Below, in pieces: positions 1-12,120 of a stretch of 64,000 bases of DNA. Made by a program: the position numbers and the translations under genes. The first letter of the stretch is position 1, and each line of letters opens with the position of its first letter. The notes under the pieces were generated by a model. The model was not told the DNA's origin. It saw only the letters and a list, made by a program, of their open reading frames with translations, and ran no database searches. Origin of the DNA: Mya arenaria (taxonomy: Eukaryota > Mollusca > Bivalvia > Myida > Myidae); NCBI RefSeq assembly GCF_026914265.1, contig NC_069126.1:29344854-29408853 (forward strand), written 5' to 3'.

Positions 1-1860
1 TTTTCTAGAAAATAAGTAATACTTGAGCTTTTTCATCACTCAATGTCGAGCTTGTTGAAGTTGAATAAAAAAATCATAAACAATTCTGAAAAGGGTAGCT
101 TAATTAAACAACAATGTGATTCCATGAATAGAGTCAAGTCTAAAATGGTCAAGCAAGAATTCCTCCATTTTCTCCCGATTAAAGACAGGAAAGAAGAGTG
201 CGGGGAATTAACTTAAAAGTCGTCTTTTTCAGTCTATTAAGGGGTAATCTCTAAAGCCATTGCGGCCAGAGTTATGGTCCTTGCTACACATGTTTGTTTT
301 GTCTTTAGCAAGTTTCTTTTGAATATCTTGGAACAGTTTTTGAGTTTTTAGTAGGCTATCACAAAACTTGGAAAAACAGATGAGAAATTAACAAACCTTT
401 TAGAATTCCTCCCGCAACTGTCGTCTCATTCACTTTGTAGATACCCTTCCTCTTAAACGCATCTTTAATCCGGTACGAAGTGGGGATCTTTGACAATGAG
501 ATGGTTACCCTAACCATTTTGAATGACTCTGTAAAATAAAACGTTATTATCATAAATTATACTATTTTTTTTAATATATTAATAATAATGAAAGGATGAT
601 TATTTAAATGGTTTTGGTGCTGATATATTGTGCTTAAGCTTGGTTGCGATATGAGGCCTAAGAAGCACTTATGGTTTGGGATAACCTACTCTATCTGTCT
701 TATCCAATCCTATAGTTTTAATAGTCTGTTGGTAAAAAAAAGGAAACAAGTCTACCTACAAAACCAGTTTTTGAAAAGGATGTAACCCTAAATAAACAAT
801 TATTTTGGAGGCGTGGAGTGGACAAGAGTGCAGCAGTCAAACAAGAAGCATTATGCAACAATCATTTATTAAAACCATAGTTATGGGCCTTGCTAACCAT
901 GTATGTATTGTCTCTAGCAACATGTGTTCCAAGTTTCATTTACATATCTTGAGCAGTTTTGGATTTAAGGCCAGGGTTTAAGAATACGCACGCTAATGCC
1001 AAGGCTAAAGCAATATAAGTACATTTTTGTATCATGTTTCTGTTAAGTCATGTAGGCTATTCTGATAACACAACAAACTAAAGATTTAATAAACATGTGC
1101 ATTTTAAATATGATGTTTTAACCAAACTGGTGTGTTTTTTAACTTGAGTACAAGAACAAAGGTAGCGCAGTTTTTTCACCTTTTAATGAACCAGGCCATG
1201 GCCCTTTGAATTGTGAAAATAGCAAAAACATGACTAAAATTGTGAAATAATAACAATATACTTCAAACAAGGACACAAATCAAAGGAATTTTAAGGTACA
1301 GAATGTTAATTTTTTAAGAGATTAGGAATGCATTTAAACATAACTGTACCAGTTGACTTGTTAAAGAGTTGAGAAATGTTGTTTTTGGATTGTGAATGGA
1401 ATTTTGTCAGGATTGTTTTTAGTCAATGCGTCAATGCTGGGGCATAACTTAAAATGAATACATGTGCATAGCCAATGGTAAAATGTGTACTCAAGGGATT
1501 TTTCTGCCCATTTTTGGGAAAAAGACCCAAGACCTTTTGGGAAATTTTGAGCCTACATTGGAAAAATTTACAGTTAAAAGAACAAGCTTTTCAGTCTCCT
1601 GCAAATGAGGAAATTATTGAATATAAGTTTCTTTTCCCTTTCAAAAGACCTAAAACGGCTGAAATATCAATCCTTGGGGTGTAAATATCTATTGCAATAA
1701 ATCATGACAGATAATACTTCATACTGATAGATCTCTGAATCTGATGAAATCAATGATTTCTGAATTCAATAATTCCCAAAACTTGGGAATTATTTGAAGA
1801 AACAGGAATACATTATTGCTTGAGGCGAGGCATTAACTATTTGTTCAGATTGTGTGGGTA
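1..1860. other. AT-rich intergenic stretch without a recognised gene
   Basis: I see no conserved coding signal here apart from one weak candidate exon listed separately. Two diverged copies of one interspersed sequence can be seen near 268-350 and 875-965: both read 'gttatggnccttgcta' and continue with similar text to a 'tatcttg..cagttttt' block. This suggests an old dispersed repeat. Confidence 0.5.
397..529 (-). other. candidate isolated coding exon, unidentified
   Basis: On the minus strand a polypyrimidine tract and 'tttacag' acceptor precede an open stretch of about 44 residues that ends at a plausible donor (aaaag|gtttgt). The peptide contains an internal methionine followed by VRVTISLSKIPTSYRIKDAF and is basic in the middle. 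It has the look of an exon, but no family is recognised and no neighbouring exon was found, so it may be chance or a repeat fragment. Confidence 0.2.
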
Positions 1861-1865
1861 AGAGC

Positions 1866-2046
1866 AAGCCACCTAGTTAGCTAAGTTGGTTAAGAGTGTC
1901 AAGCTTATGTTCCAGCCTTTGATGGTTTGAGCTGCACTTTGGTTGCACTACTTCTCCCATGTTTACTTTACTGGTGCCAGTCAAAGACAAAGCGCCTGGA
2001 TCTGCCTAAACAGTTCACAGCAGGAAGAGTTTAGTGTGACTGGTTA
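1866..2046 (+). repeat. tRNA-derived SINE (copy 1)
   Basis: The 5' part has a pol III A-box-like segment (tagctaagttggttaagag) followed about 35 bp later by a B-box-like segment (gatggtttgagctgc). A ~110-bp unrelated body follows. A diverged relative with the same start (ccagccacct) lies at 2752, directly beyond the MITE that separates them. The layout fits a tRNA-derived SINE. The boundaries are approximate. Confidence 0.5.
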
Positions 2047-2056
2047 ACCAGCCACC

Positions 2057-2751
2057 TAGTCCAAATAATTGTACGTTGACGGATTTTTTTAGATTTTTGA
2101 TATGGCAAATCCTTCACGTACAAATTGTTTAGTATTAAAAGTGGGTAGTTGTTCCGATCAGGATTCCGGGTTAAAGCATATAGCGTCTATAAAATATCAT
2201 AAAAACAAGAAATATTACCAGATAATGTTATTTTATATTAGTTCCGTGCACAAAAAATAAATATCCAACTTATAATTATGAGTTTGACGGCTTTTCTTCA
2301 TTTCATTCTGTCAAAACATAACGATATATACATGACGGGCACCTGCAAGGCTTCAGGGCACAGTTTTAAATCGCTCGGAACATTTCGGCCATGGCCGAGT
2401 TGCTACGATTGTGTAACGAGGTCTATCTCGAAGCTTTGTCGGAGGAGGCCGAGTTATTACGATTGTATCGAGTTGTTCCCCTTCGCATAATTGTTTTCTG
2501 TGTCAGTCAACTTTCGTTTTATTGGAAAGGTAAACAACTTGTTTTAATGCATTAAATGCTTGTTTAGTGCAAAATAACATTTCACTTACATAGATAAATA
2601 TGAATATAACTCTTTATGATCAATTTCAACCATAAAAAACTTCATTTAAAACAATTTCAATATTTTTAAAACACCCCCGTTTTTTGCACATTCCCGTTTA
2701 GACGTTAGGGATTGGAAGAATCCCGTATAACACGTCTATTATTTTGGACTA
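2057..2751 (+). mobile_element. MULE-like MITE, copy 1 (695 bp)
   Basis: The ends are inverted (tagtccaaataattgtacg at the left, a diverged complement ending in ttttggacta at the right). A 10-bp direct duplication, accagccacc, lies at 2047-2056 and 2752-2761. A second copy in the opposite orientation lies at 6424-7122 with its own 9-bp duplication. Target duplications of 9-10 bp are typical of Mutator-like elements. No transposase ORF is present, so it is non-autonomous. The short ORFs inside are not conserved genes. Confidence 0.8.
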
Positions 2752-2990
2752 ACCAGCCACCTTGTTACTAAGTGAGCTCAGAGGGTTTGAGTGCCTTGCT
2801 CGAGTTCAGCAGTGGTTTGTTGGAGCCCCACAAGAGGTATACTTTTCCTCCTAGGTTTACTTAGGGTTTCATATTATTTTCATTCTTTGAATGCTAAGCC
2901 CTTCAACCTAAGGTTGACTGGGATACAATGTACTTGCCAATAATATTGCAAATCCCTTTATGACAATACCTTAACATCTTGACCAATGTA
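2752..2990 (+). repeat. probable SINE (diverged copy 2)
   Basis: The sequence starts with ccagccacct like the SINE at 1866. It keeps an A-box-like block (actaagtgagctcagaggg), a weak B-box-like block (cagtggtttgttggagcc) and a shared downstream word, ggtttactta. The end is not defined. Its first bases form one arm of the target duplication of the MITE at 2057-2751. Confidence 0.35.
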
Positions 2991-4571
2991 GAGACAGTTT
3001 GAACAAAACATTGTGGATTTGACTCAATTTGGTAATTTTCCGTTTAAAAGGATGGGAACGTATTGACTTGCTACCCAGAGCGACAGTCCGGGTCGCGAAA
3101 ATATGTGACACAAAATAAATGTTACATAAAAAGAGAAGAAATAAGTCTGAATATAAATGAAAACTGCTGTGGTAAGAGATGTAAATAGATTATTCTCATC
3201 TGACAAATAACACTGTTATAACGAAGCAAAAGCAAGATACCTTGCAATTGTTTGCATTCCCCGTCCTTGATTTTGTCTGCGTCAAAAGACGCTTGAATCT
3301 AGCAGGGCTACAGTCAACACTATTCGGGTCATTCTAAATAAAATTAACACTTTACATCAAGTCATAGCACAAAATTGCGATTAATACTAAAATGGAAATT
3401 GCATAGTTAAGCTCTAACACAATATTGACAAAAAATGAATCCCAGTAGTAAAATTACAAATTATCATCATTAAATTTATTTTGCTATTTTCCCTGACCTA
3501 CATCTGTTATTTTGTCATTTCCGTTACAGTGATTGGTTTTGATTTTATTTATTTTTAAAAGCCTTTATTTTTAAAATTTGTTTTTTGACGAGAACAATTC
3601 ATTTAATATATCTATGATATTTATGTGAAAACCGTAAGTCAGCATCTCCAATTTTGGATGTTTTTGGGAATTTACAAGGCCATGTGTAGGGAACAGACTC
3701 AAAACGGAGCATAGCGTTTATTTTATAGAATAAACAATCAAACATTTCAACATAAACTCAGGTGATCCAATAATTTCATTGTAACAAAATTCTTTTTATA
3801 TCTACACATTTTATAAATTGTTGATAACAATACTTTAAAAATTCAATAAACGCAGTGTTTCGGAAATGATACACTGGTTATGGTAATGATGGGTGAGTTA
3901 CGGAAATGAGTTCATTTTACCTAACTGATAGATTTACAGCGGATTATTTTCTAAAGAAATTGTAATTTGTTTTATTTTTGTTTTCTTGTAATTATTTTGT
4001 AGGAACCATTTCAATAAAGAACCATTCGATAATACACAAATTTGTATATAGTACATGATTTACACGTAGATATGATCATACATGTTCATTGTAACGTGCT
4101 GGGATTTCGAGCACAAAGTGTAGCTTGTTTTCAGCTTTATCTTGGCCACTTTACCAACTGATCCAAGGTTAACATCGTCTTCAACATATAATTTCGAGAA
4201 CCTGTAGCTAGACATCATTTTAATGATTTTAAATTAGTTTTAAGCATATAATGAAATTGAATAGTGTCTGATTCAGTAAAACATTTATTACATTCCATCT
4301 CGTAATAACAAAAGGTTGATATTGTCAATCGTTGCTACGCCTGTTGTCATAACATGATAACTGCATCGTGAACACTGGAAGTTGATATGTTTTACTTGTA
4401 AAATATATATGTGAATCAATTCAAACATTTCCTTTTTCAAGTTAAAATAATAATCTGTGTTCGTAGAATTAAAAAAAAAACGTGAACAATATATATACTG
4501 ATAATTTTTTTATTGGTGATAAAGTTCACATTTTACTGAATGTTGGTATTTTTGCAAATTCATAAAACTGA
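2991..4571. other. AT-rich non-coding stretch
   Basis: No gene, RNA gene or well-bounded repeat is recognised. ORFs are short and of low complexity. Confidence 0.5.
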
Positions 4572-5178
4572 CATACACTACGACGAATTTCTAATTGGCC
4601 ATCACGTTTTTATCATAGTTTAGGAGAAGTATTCGGAGAAAAATACAAATAACCAAATATAAGGTTAATATGATTTATTCCTTATACGTAAAATAAAACC
4701 TCATTGAAATATGATCGCGGGAACAAAATTAACAGAGTGGGTTAAGATTGACACCTAAAAACAATAACTGCAAAATCAAATCACGTCGTATTTGATATGG
4801 TTTTAATACTTTGTATGCCCAATGCTACAGCAATTACAGCGAGGCACGTTATCCTCATTGATATAATGTATCTGTGAAGATACTGTTTGGAATGGCTGCC
4901 CAAAGCTGATGAATAAAGACAATCCACGAAAAATTAATTCCCACCATATTCGACAACTACGATGCCGTGCACGAGAAACTCGAGCACATAGGCTATTTTC
5001 GCATCTACCGTTCCGCATGGATGATTTTGTTCATGAATCATACGTGTTTTCTTTCAGTAATTCGATAGATTGGTGTGTACAATACAAATATAACCAAATA
5101 TTAGGTTTATTGATTACAAATGTCGCATAGCATCATATTTTTTATGGTGGCAAATTAGAAATTCGTCGAAGTGTATAT
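4572..5178. mobile_element. ~600-bp MITE with ~33-bp terminal inverted repeats
   Basis: The left end (catacactacgacgaatttc, continuing taattggccatca) matches the complement of the right end (tggtggcaaattag, then aaattcgtcgaagtgtata) with a few mismatches. There is no transposase. The two overlapping ORFs inside on opposite strands have no recognisable domain and are best seen as chance. The target duplication is not clear. Confidence 0.6.
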
Positions 5179-5739
5179 GCTATCATGTTCTTTTTTCATG
5201 TATTCATGACATAAGTGTGGATGAATAAACTTGTAAAAGTGTCACGAATTCCAATTATTTGGAATCTGACAATTCACCAAAGATACCGCTTTGACTGCCG
5301 CTTCTTGACTTAACGTATATATTATGAGAAATAGGAAAGGCTACTTTAGCTATATGGTATATATACTTTCAATTGTTATTTGATTTGTATATTCATAACC
5401 ATCTTAATAGGTATTTCCAGACCTGATTACTTTAAGGCCACACGTGGTCACATATAAGCAATTCCTCAAGAATGCGGGTGCCATCTACAGCGGTAGATAG
5501 GTTTGATATACAGTTTTGACAGTTGGTACAGTGGATTTAATGTAATTTAAAAATTAATTATTATTTTTTGTAATGTAAATGAATCTTATGTCTTTTTGTT
5601 ATATTTGTTTTAAAGTACAACTAAATTAATTATATAATCTATTTCCTTCCGATATTTTATCAATATTTTCATGAATTATATATGTTGTTCTGTTGATTTA
5701 CAATCCTCATAACAACTTCTGTTGAAATAAAATTTGTAC

Positions 5740-5890
5740 ATTTCTAACCTATTCTATTCTATTCTAAAATTAAGGGGTCGAAATTTTTCCTGTTAAAAAT
5801 CAGTAAGGGGTCGAAAAGTCTCGAGTCAATATTTTTAAGGGGCCGAAATGTTCCGGGGCGGATTTGGTAAGGGGCCGATTTGTCTCGCTC
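5740..5890 (+). repeat. short tandem array, GGGG(T/C)CGAAA units
   Basis: An (attct)n run is followed by four diverged ~32-bp units, each starting aagggg(t/c)cgaaa or aaggggccgat. The last unit ends in tgtctcgctccc. It stands out by its G-rich units in an AT-rich setting. No coding potential is visible. Confidence 0.6.
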
Positions 5891-6423
5891 CCTTTTTAAT
5901 AATGATAAGATTTCAAATATATGACACTATCCCTGATTATGAAAAATATTGTTTCTATACTTTTAACATTTAATGACACCTTGTAAAGGACCAGAAAGGG
6001 GAAGAAATGCTGTATGGAAAATTTGGAGGCGCGCACGTTGACGATGTTTTCTGTTATCTGCTACCTTAATCTGAATCTTTAGGCGATTGAATGCTTTGTA
6101 GGTCGAAATAGGGCACGTTTATTTTCATGAAATCTGCTGGAAAGTATGTGAACATGTCTTTTTGAAGACGAAAATTAAAAGTAAATGTCTTTCCACTACT
6201 GATAATCTAGTAGATAATTAATAAAACTATCAATGCATCTCAAAATAACAATAAAATGTTAGTAGTCCTTATTCGGACAATATTCGGATGCTATCATTAA
6301 TATGAGCTTTCAGGAATACTTTTTATTATTTTGACATGTCTTATGTATCCCTGTCTCGAGTCGAACACATTGTCAAAAGTCTCGTTGACAGCATTTTAGG
6401 TGGACTACTATCATACTAGACTG

Positions 6424-7122
6424 TAGTCTAAAATTATAGACGTGTTATACGGGATTCTTCCAATCCCTAACGTCTGAACGGGTTTGTGCAAAAACCGGGG
6501 ATGTTTTGAAAAAATATTGAAATTGTATTAAGTGAAGTATTTTATGTTTTAAATTGATCATAAAGGTTTATATTCATATTTTACCATGTAGGTGAAAAGT
6601 TATTTTGCACAAAACAAGCAATTAATGCATTAAAACACATTATTTACCTTTCCAATAAAACGAAAGTTGACTGACACAGACAACAATTATGCCAAGCAGA
6701 ACAACTCGACCCAATGGTAATAACTCGGCCACCTACAACAAGCTTCGAGATAGACCTCGTAAATACAACCGTAACAACTCGGCCATGGCCGAAATTTTCC
6801 GATTGTTTAAAAATTGTGCCCTGAAGCCTTGCAGGTGCCCTTTATGTATATATCGCTATGTTTTGACAGCAAGAAATGAAAAAAAAAAAATGTCAAACTC
6901 AATTATTCGTAGGATATGACATTTTTATGTATGGAACTGATATAAAATAACATAATCTGGTAATATTTCTTGTTTTTATGATATTTTTTAGATGTTAAAT
7001 GCTTTAACCCGGAATCCCGATTGGAAAAACTACCCACTTTTGATACTAAACAATTTGTACATGAAGGATTTGCTATATCAAAAAACATAAAAAAATCTGT
7101 AAACGTACAATTATTTGGACTA
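6424..7122 (-). mobile_element. MULE-like MITE, copy 2 (699 bp, inverted)
   Basis: This is the reverse-oriented copy of the element at 2057-2751. They share the gggattcttccaatcccta end block, the ggccatggccga core and the 'taccagataatg' block. An exact 9-bp duplication, actagactg, flanks it at 6415-6423 and 7123-7131, with ends tagtc...ggacta. It carries no transposase. Confidence 0.8.
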
Positions 7123-7890
7123 ACTAGACTGTTGATTTAGTCTGTACTATTTCTGGAGCATATTTCTGCGCCCCTACCTCAGAACATAAATTAATTGGTT
7201 TAAAGTGTTCGCAGGGGGGTATGGGGGTAACAACTCAAAAAAATATTAACAATCTCTAGTCCAGAATGGTGAAATTTATTTTTAAGTTATTTTAATACTT
7301 TATTTCTGTTTTATTGAAATACAAAGTAAACTTTGATGATACAAAGGGGATGGGGGTGGCGCACGTACTGTCAATGAGTCTTGAACATTTTCTGGCTATT
7401 GCAGACTCGAGACAAGGACACATAAGAATTTATTTTATTTTGATTCAGTATATTCTCCTTTTAAAACTATTTGGGTATGCTTCTTTTTATTTTGCGTTTT
7501 GTAACTCATTGATTTTAAAATATGCTTTAACGCAGCTTACTTTCACTATTATATCCACATCAAATAGTATGAATACACATTACAGCACTACTTTTAGCAA
7601 GTTACCTTATATGAAGAATGTAGCATTGTAGAGCAGATATTAGAGCAGATTGGTAATCTTAATTAGGTCTTTGACCACTGCAGTTCTAACAGCGCCTGGG
7701 TTGATACGCCCAGGTGTGCATTAATTTGTCAAATGTTAAAAATGCAATGTCAATCTGCCGATGGTTGATTCTAATTTGCGGTTATAATAGTCTATATATA
7801 AAGCATTTAAACATGGCAATCACAAAAATGCAGGCTGCTTGCTTAACTAATCCAAGGATAAGGAGAAATTCTCAGAACTATAATATATAC
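7123..7890. other. non-coding stretch
   Basis: There is a 105-codon ORF at 7314-7631 on the plus strand, but its composition is AT-driven and no domain or splice context supports it. Nothing else is recognised. Confidence 0.45.
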
Positions 7891-8480
7891 TACTCACCCT
7901 AGCTTCAACACTTGTGTCAGTGTCACACTTTAGTTAAGGTTTTGCATGTAAGCACCTTGGAGCCATTATCTCAGCAAATGCATCATGTATTGTATTGAAA
8001 TTTAAGATATGTGTTCCAAACTATCCAACCTATTTATTTCATAAAGTTACTTAACACTATATTGAATATGACGCAAATTTAATGATGGGCCTCTATTATT
8101 CACTAAGAAATTCTGGTTATGGTTTTTCATATACAGGTAATCACACACAGGTTAATATCTCAGCAACTACTTGATATATTTTATTGAGACTTTATACAAC
8201 AATACTCAACCATCCAACCTATTTTATAAATAACTGTTTTGCATAAAATGCAAATAATGGCCCTTTAATTATTATTTGACTTAGAAATTCTGATTAAGGT
8301 TTTGTATGTAGGCACATATCAGTTAATAACTGTCAACAAGTTGATATATTGCATTGGAACCTTTTACAATCAAGTATGATATCTCTATTTTGCATATATA
8401 TGTAATAAAAATTTGGCCTCATTATATGTTTTTACTATTAAAGAAATTCTGGTTAAGGTTTTTGCATGTAAGTGTTTGTT
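7890..8480 (+). repeat. tandem array of ~160-190 bp satellite-like units
   Basis: The words 'aattctggttaaggtttttgcatgtaag', 'actatccaacctatttat' and 'atggccctttaattatt' recur in order. Unit starts lie near 7930, 8118, 8292 and 8452. The same unit reappears many times at 12120-13960. It appears non-coding. Confidence 0.65.
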
Positions 8481-8714
8481 TGTTTGTGCTATTTATGTGG
8501 ACTGTGTATCTTATTTAAAGATGTTCAAAAAACACACCATGTTGTAGACTTTATACTGTATAGTACTTTTATCTGTGTAGTGCTAATAACTTTATCTGAT
8601 AATAACCTTTTGATTGAATAAATAGTAATTTCACATAATTTTCTAATTAATATTTTCAGGTAGAAAATCAGCTGTTGAAAATATAAGGAGACAGCATACA
8701 TATGCATAAAAACA

Positions 8715-8870
8715 AACTATGAAAGTTTTGGAATTCTATTTAGTCAACTATGAAGAAAGCTTTGGAAATACTACTTAGTCAACTTTGAAAGCTTTAGAAT
8801 ACTATTTCGTCAACTTCAAAAGCTTTGAAAATACTATTTAGTCATTGATGAAAGATTTGAAAATACTATG
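8715..8870 (+). repeat. 31-37 bp minisatellite upstream of the MTERF4-like gene
   Basis: Four to five diverged units of the form 'cta tgaaag ctttg gaaatacta tttagtcaa' run head to tail. The array ends about 90 bp before the start codon of the gene at 8963, so it lies in the presumed promoter or 5' UTR. Confidence 0.7.
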
Positions 8871-8962
8871 AACACTGCACATCGTATGAATGCAATTTAT
8901 TGCAGAAAATTTCAGACATGCTCATGAAATGTTACATTTGGAATTAATCTTTTAGACAAACA

Positions 8963-10000
8963 ATGTGGCCAATTGTAAAACGAACCCTTTTTCAAGCTGC
9001 TTATTTGCCATCAATATGTGTATGCCATGGTGAGAGACATTTCTCAGCTTTACTGAGTAAACGTACACTTGAACAGCTAAGATGTAGATCAAATGCTCTT
9101 GGTCAATCACTGGTGCTTCAAATGCATTCTCATGTAGAGTCTAGCAAAATTGAGGAAGAAGGCAAAACTAACCGCATTGCTACTTTGACGGATACAATCA
9201 TTACAAAAGCTGCTTCAAAAGATATAATGGTCAAAAGTTTATCCAAATCTCAGATTTACATGGCCATCAAAGAACTCCATTTATTTGGAATACCGGAAGA
9301 GAGTTTGTTGTCCTTTTGTGCTCATATAAATGTGCTGAAAAATCTGCCAGATGTAAAGAAAATCTTTGACCTACTGAATAGTTTTGGTGTTGCGAAATCT
9401 GAAATATCGTCAATGTGTGTGAATTTTCCGAGGCTCTTGGAAATGTCTCATTCACATGTTGCACGCCAACTGGAATGTCTGCAATCCTTAGGTTTTAAGG
9501 CTGATGGAATCGGAGAAATTTTAAAGAATCAGCCTCAGGCACTTGAAAAAGATCTTGGAACCTGCTTTGTAAGAATTGACGAATTGAAACAGTTATTCAA
9601 GAAAGATGACGTGTACACACTTCTCGAAAAATCTCCACAGTTGATGTTCTTCGATTTTGAACATATCCAAGACAGATTCAATTACGTGTACCGTGAAATG
9701 AGTATCACACAACGGCAAATGACATACTCGAAGTTGTTCGACCATCCAATGGATCACATTCATGCAAGGCACATGTTTGTTGTCCGTTCTGGATTTTTTC
9801 AAAAGATCAAGCACAAAAAAGGCCAAATTAATAACAACCCTAGACTTGACTCTCTTTTAGACACATCTGACGTCGCTTTTGCCAAAAAGTTTGGAGGGAT
9901 GACAGAGCTTGACTATCAGACTTTTAAGAAGCTGTTGCTCAGAGAGAATTTCATTTTGAAAGAGTTGGAGAATGATCTTGATGAAGATGTCGAGGATTAA
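8963..10000 (+). CDS. MTERF4: MTERF4-like mitochondrial transcription termination factor family protein
   Basis: A single uninterrupted 345-codon frame. In animals MTERF4 binds the rRNA methyltransferase NSUN4 and directs it to the mitochondrial large ribosomal subunit during ribosome assembly. The first ~40 residues are basic and low in acidic residues, as expected for a mitochondrial targeting peptide. From about residue 90 there are repeated helical mTERF units with the Leu/Pro pattern (FGVAKSEISSMCVNFPRLL, LGFKADGIGEILKNQPQAL, LLEKSPQLMF). The C-terminus, with GGMTELDYQTFKKLLLREN followed by an acidic ELENDLDEDVED end, is like vertebrate MTERF4. The length fits the family (human ~380). 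The ATG at 8963 gives the targeting peptide. A splice acceptor (cttttag) just upstream suggests a separate 5' UTR exon. A possible poly(A) signal, aataaa, lies near 10517. The exact paralogue is inferred from memory of the family. Confidence 0.8.
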   Translation: MWPIVKRTLFQAAYLPSICVCHGERHFSALLSKRTLEQLRCRSNALGQSLVLQMHSHVESSKIEEEGKTNRIATLTDTIITKAASKDIMVKSLSKSQIYMAIKELHLFGIPEESLLSFCAHINVLKNLPDVKKIFDLLNSFGVAKSEISSMCVNFPRLLEMSHSHVARQLECLQSLGFKADGIGEILKNQPQALEKDLGTCFVRIDELKQLFKKDDVYTLLEKSPQLMFFDFEHIQDRFNYVYREMSITQRQMTYSKLFDHPMDHIHARHMFVVRSGFFQKIKHKKGQINNNPRLDSLLDTSDVAFAKKFGGMTELDYQTFKKLLLRENFILKELENDLDEDVED

Positions 10001-10076
10001 TATCTGTATACTATAACGTCATCATATTGCAAGAACTGAGGTGAACCAGTGCATATCGAATCGAAGCAGTTATTAA

Positions 10077-10310
10077 AGCTCCACTCTAACAAATTGACAA
10101 TTTTTACATTGTTTTTGTCGCAGAATCAGCTGAATTCATACTTTTCTTTGAGCCATAAAACATCAAATCTTGAACGTTAAAATGTAAGCCTTCGATCTAA
10201 TCTTTTGTCTGCAATCTTGTTTCACTGGTTGCAAGACATTGACGCAAAAATAGCTCATTCCAAGAAAAAGAAAATAGTTGTCAAAACGGTCAATTTGTTA
10301 GAGTTCAGCT
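10077..10310. mobile_element. TTAA-flanked MITE, family T, copy 1
   Basis: Inverted ends (agctccactctaacaaattg / complement of caatttgttagagttcagct) are flanked on both sides by TTAA, at 10073-10076 and 10311-10314. The same family occurs at 53849-54118 and as a short relic at 26673-26738. TTAA duplication points to a piggyBac- or Kolobok-type transposase acting in trans. It lies in the presumed 3' UTR or downstream flank of the MTERF4-like gene. Confidence 0.75.
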
Positions 10311-12120
10311 TTAAGATCTTGCATTACAGTTGTGATTCATTGATTTATGTATACATGTTTATATACAAGTATTAATACAGTCATTAAAAGATGATTACTC
10401 TTCTAGATACTGTACATGACTCTTTATTCCTTTTCTGGGCCGATATTCGTAGAATATCTTAAGTCGTTTCCTAACTTGAGTCATTTCCCTTTGTTAGTTA
10501 CTCATTAGTCATATAATAAAATAATCTTAAGTACTTTATTTTCACTAGTTTAGATGACTGTTTAAACGTTCATGTTAAAACAAATATTTTGAGAAAGCAG
10601 TTGAGTACAGCGAACGCAATTAATTATTCAAGGCGTTTATTCTAAGTAATTTTTAATGATTAAGAATGGGCGGAACTTGGGAAAAATTGCTTTATCATAA
10701 AATGTGTAATGTTTGGTATTTTTTTTCCTTTAACAATAGATGTGCAGAGTAATAATTTGTAATAGTGTTAAAGTTATCTCCTGTATAAGCATTTAAGGTT
10801 TTAAACTCCATATTTAAAAACCAAAAAAAAAAAAAAAAAAAATATTTTTATTTTTTTTATTTTTTATTAAACTGACTATAAAAACGGTAGGGTCGGCGCC
10901 TATTCCGTAGGTAGGGTCGGGTAACCCGAACCAAATGTATGTTTTTAGGCCTAACTTGTAACGTTTAAGAACAATAATAACATCACAGTTTTATTTAAAT
11001 AGAAACAGATATTATGCAAAGTGAGGTACTATATAATCTGGCATAATATGTGTGTTTTACTGAAATCTGTATATTCAATTACTTTGATACTGTGGACATT
11101 CAGTTAAAATCTCATTAACAGCTGAATGACTTGTGGTATTAAAAGCTTTCATGTTGCGTAGGGGGCATAATCAATATAATGAGAATCCTTATCCTTAGAC
11201 ATGCTTCTCTGATACTATGCAGTCTATTGGCCAGCTATATTTACAGCCCTATTCAAACACATGGATTCTTACCTTAAAATGAATTTATATTCTTTATACG
11301 ATAATCAAGCTAAGCTATTATATATGTTTTGTTCAAGTTCTTATTTTTTCTTATTTTACACACTAGTTAAAAATACATTAAGTATACCCTTATTAAGTGC
11401 ATTTAGCTAGAGATGTAACCAATTTGATTGAACGTAATTGTTGAAAGGGACGCCCAACGTTTAATTGAATAATTTTAACAACAGCTCAGGCTTTAAAGCC
11501 CTGTTTCCTTCCACGTCCTTCGATTGCATGTTTTTAATTTACAGTGTTTTTGAATTTTAAAGAATTTATGCAATGCTTGACTCGACTGTTGTTACGAAAC
11601 CTGTGAGCATTACCCTTTCGAGATTACAGATGTAAAATGTTTGACTATCGAGTATCGATTGTCATGTATTTGAAATTACACATCACGTGTTGTCTTTATC
11701 ACGAAACAAGAATATCAATTTAACAAAATAAAACTATTTCAAGGGCTTAAATGAACACACACATGCACGCACGCACGAACGCACGCACGCACACACACAC
11801 ACACAAATAAATTTCTTCTGATTTAATCTAAAACAATTCACGAAGCGTTAAGTCAACGTGTTTTGAATGGGAAGAAACTGTAGAGACAGGAAAAGTACAT
11901 TTCCCTATATGGTAATGATTACATAGATTCGTTGAAAGTCCGCTGAACATTGAAATTCTTAAAGATTGAGCGCAGTACTTACTACAGGCCGATGAGCATT
12001 TTCATTGGCTGAAAATGTAGATTATATTCTGGAGAGTTTTGGGACTTTTGCATGAAGTTCTTTTAAAGATAATCATGAAAAAAACTTCTTTTTAGCTCGT
12101 CTATTCAAAGTCGGAGAGCT
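10311..12120. other. non-coding stretch with simple repeats
   Basis: It contains poly(A)/poly(T) tracts near 10823-10868, a CA/CG-type microsatellite at 11756-11806 (acac / acgc units), and one copy of a ~150-bp interspersed repeat near 11180-11330 (ccttatccttagacatgc) that recurs at 26395 and 27150. No gene is recognised. Confidence 0.5.

Noticed and set aside
4803..5130. Overlapping ORFs of 71 and 73 codons
   Set aside because: They lie inside a MITE on opposite strands of the same sequence. Neither has a recognisable domain.
7314..7631. 105-codon ORF as a membrane protein
   Set aside because: It is hydrophobic only through AT-rich codons, with no family and no splice or promoter context.
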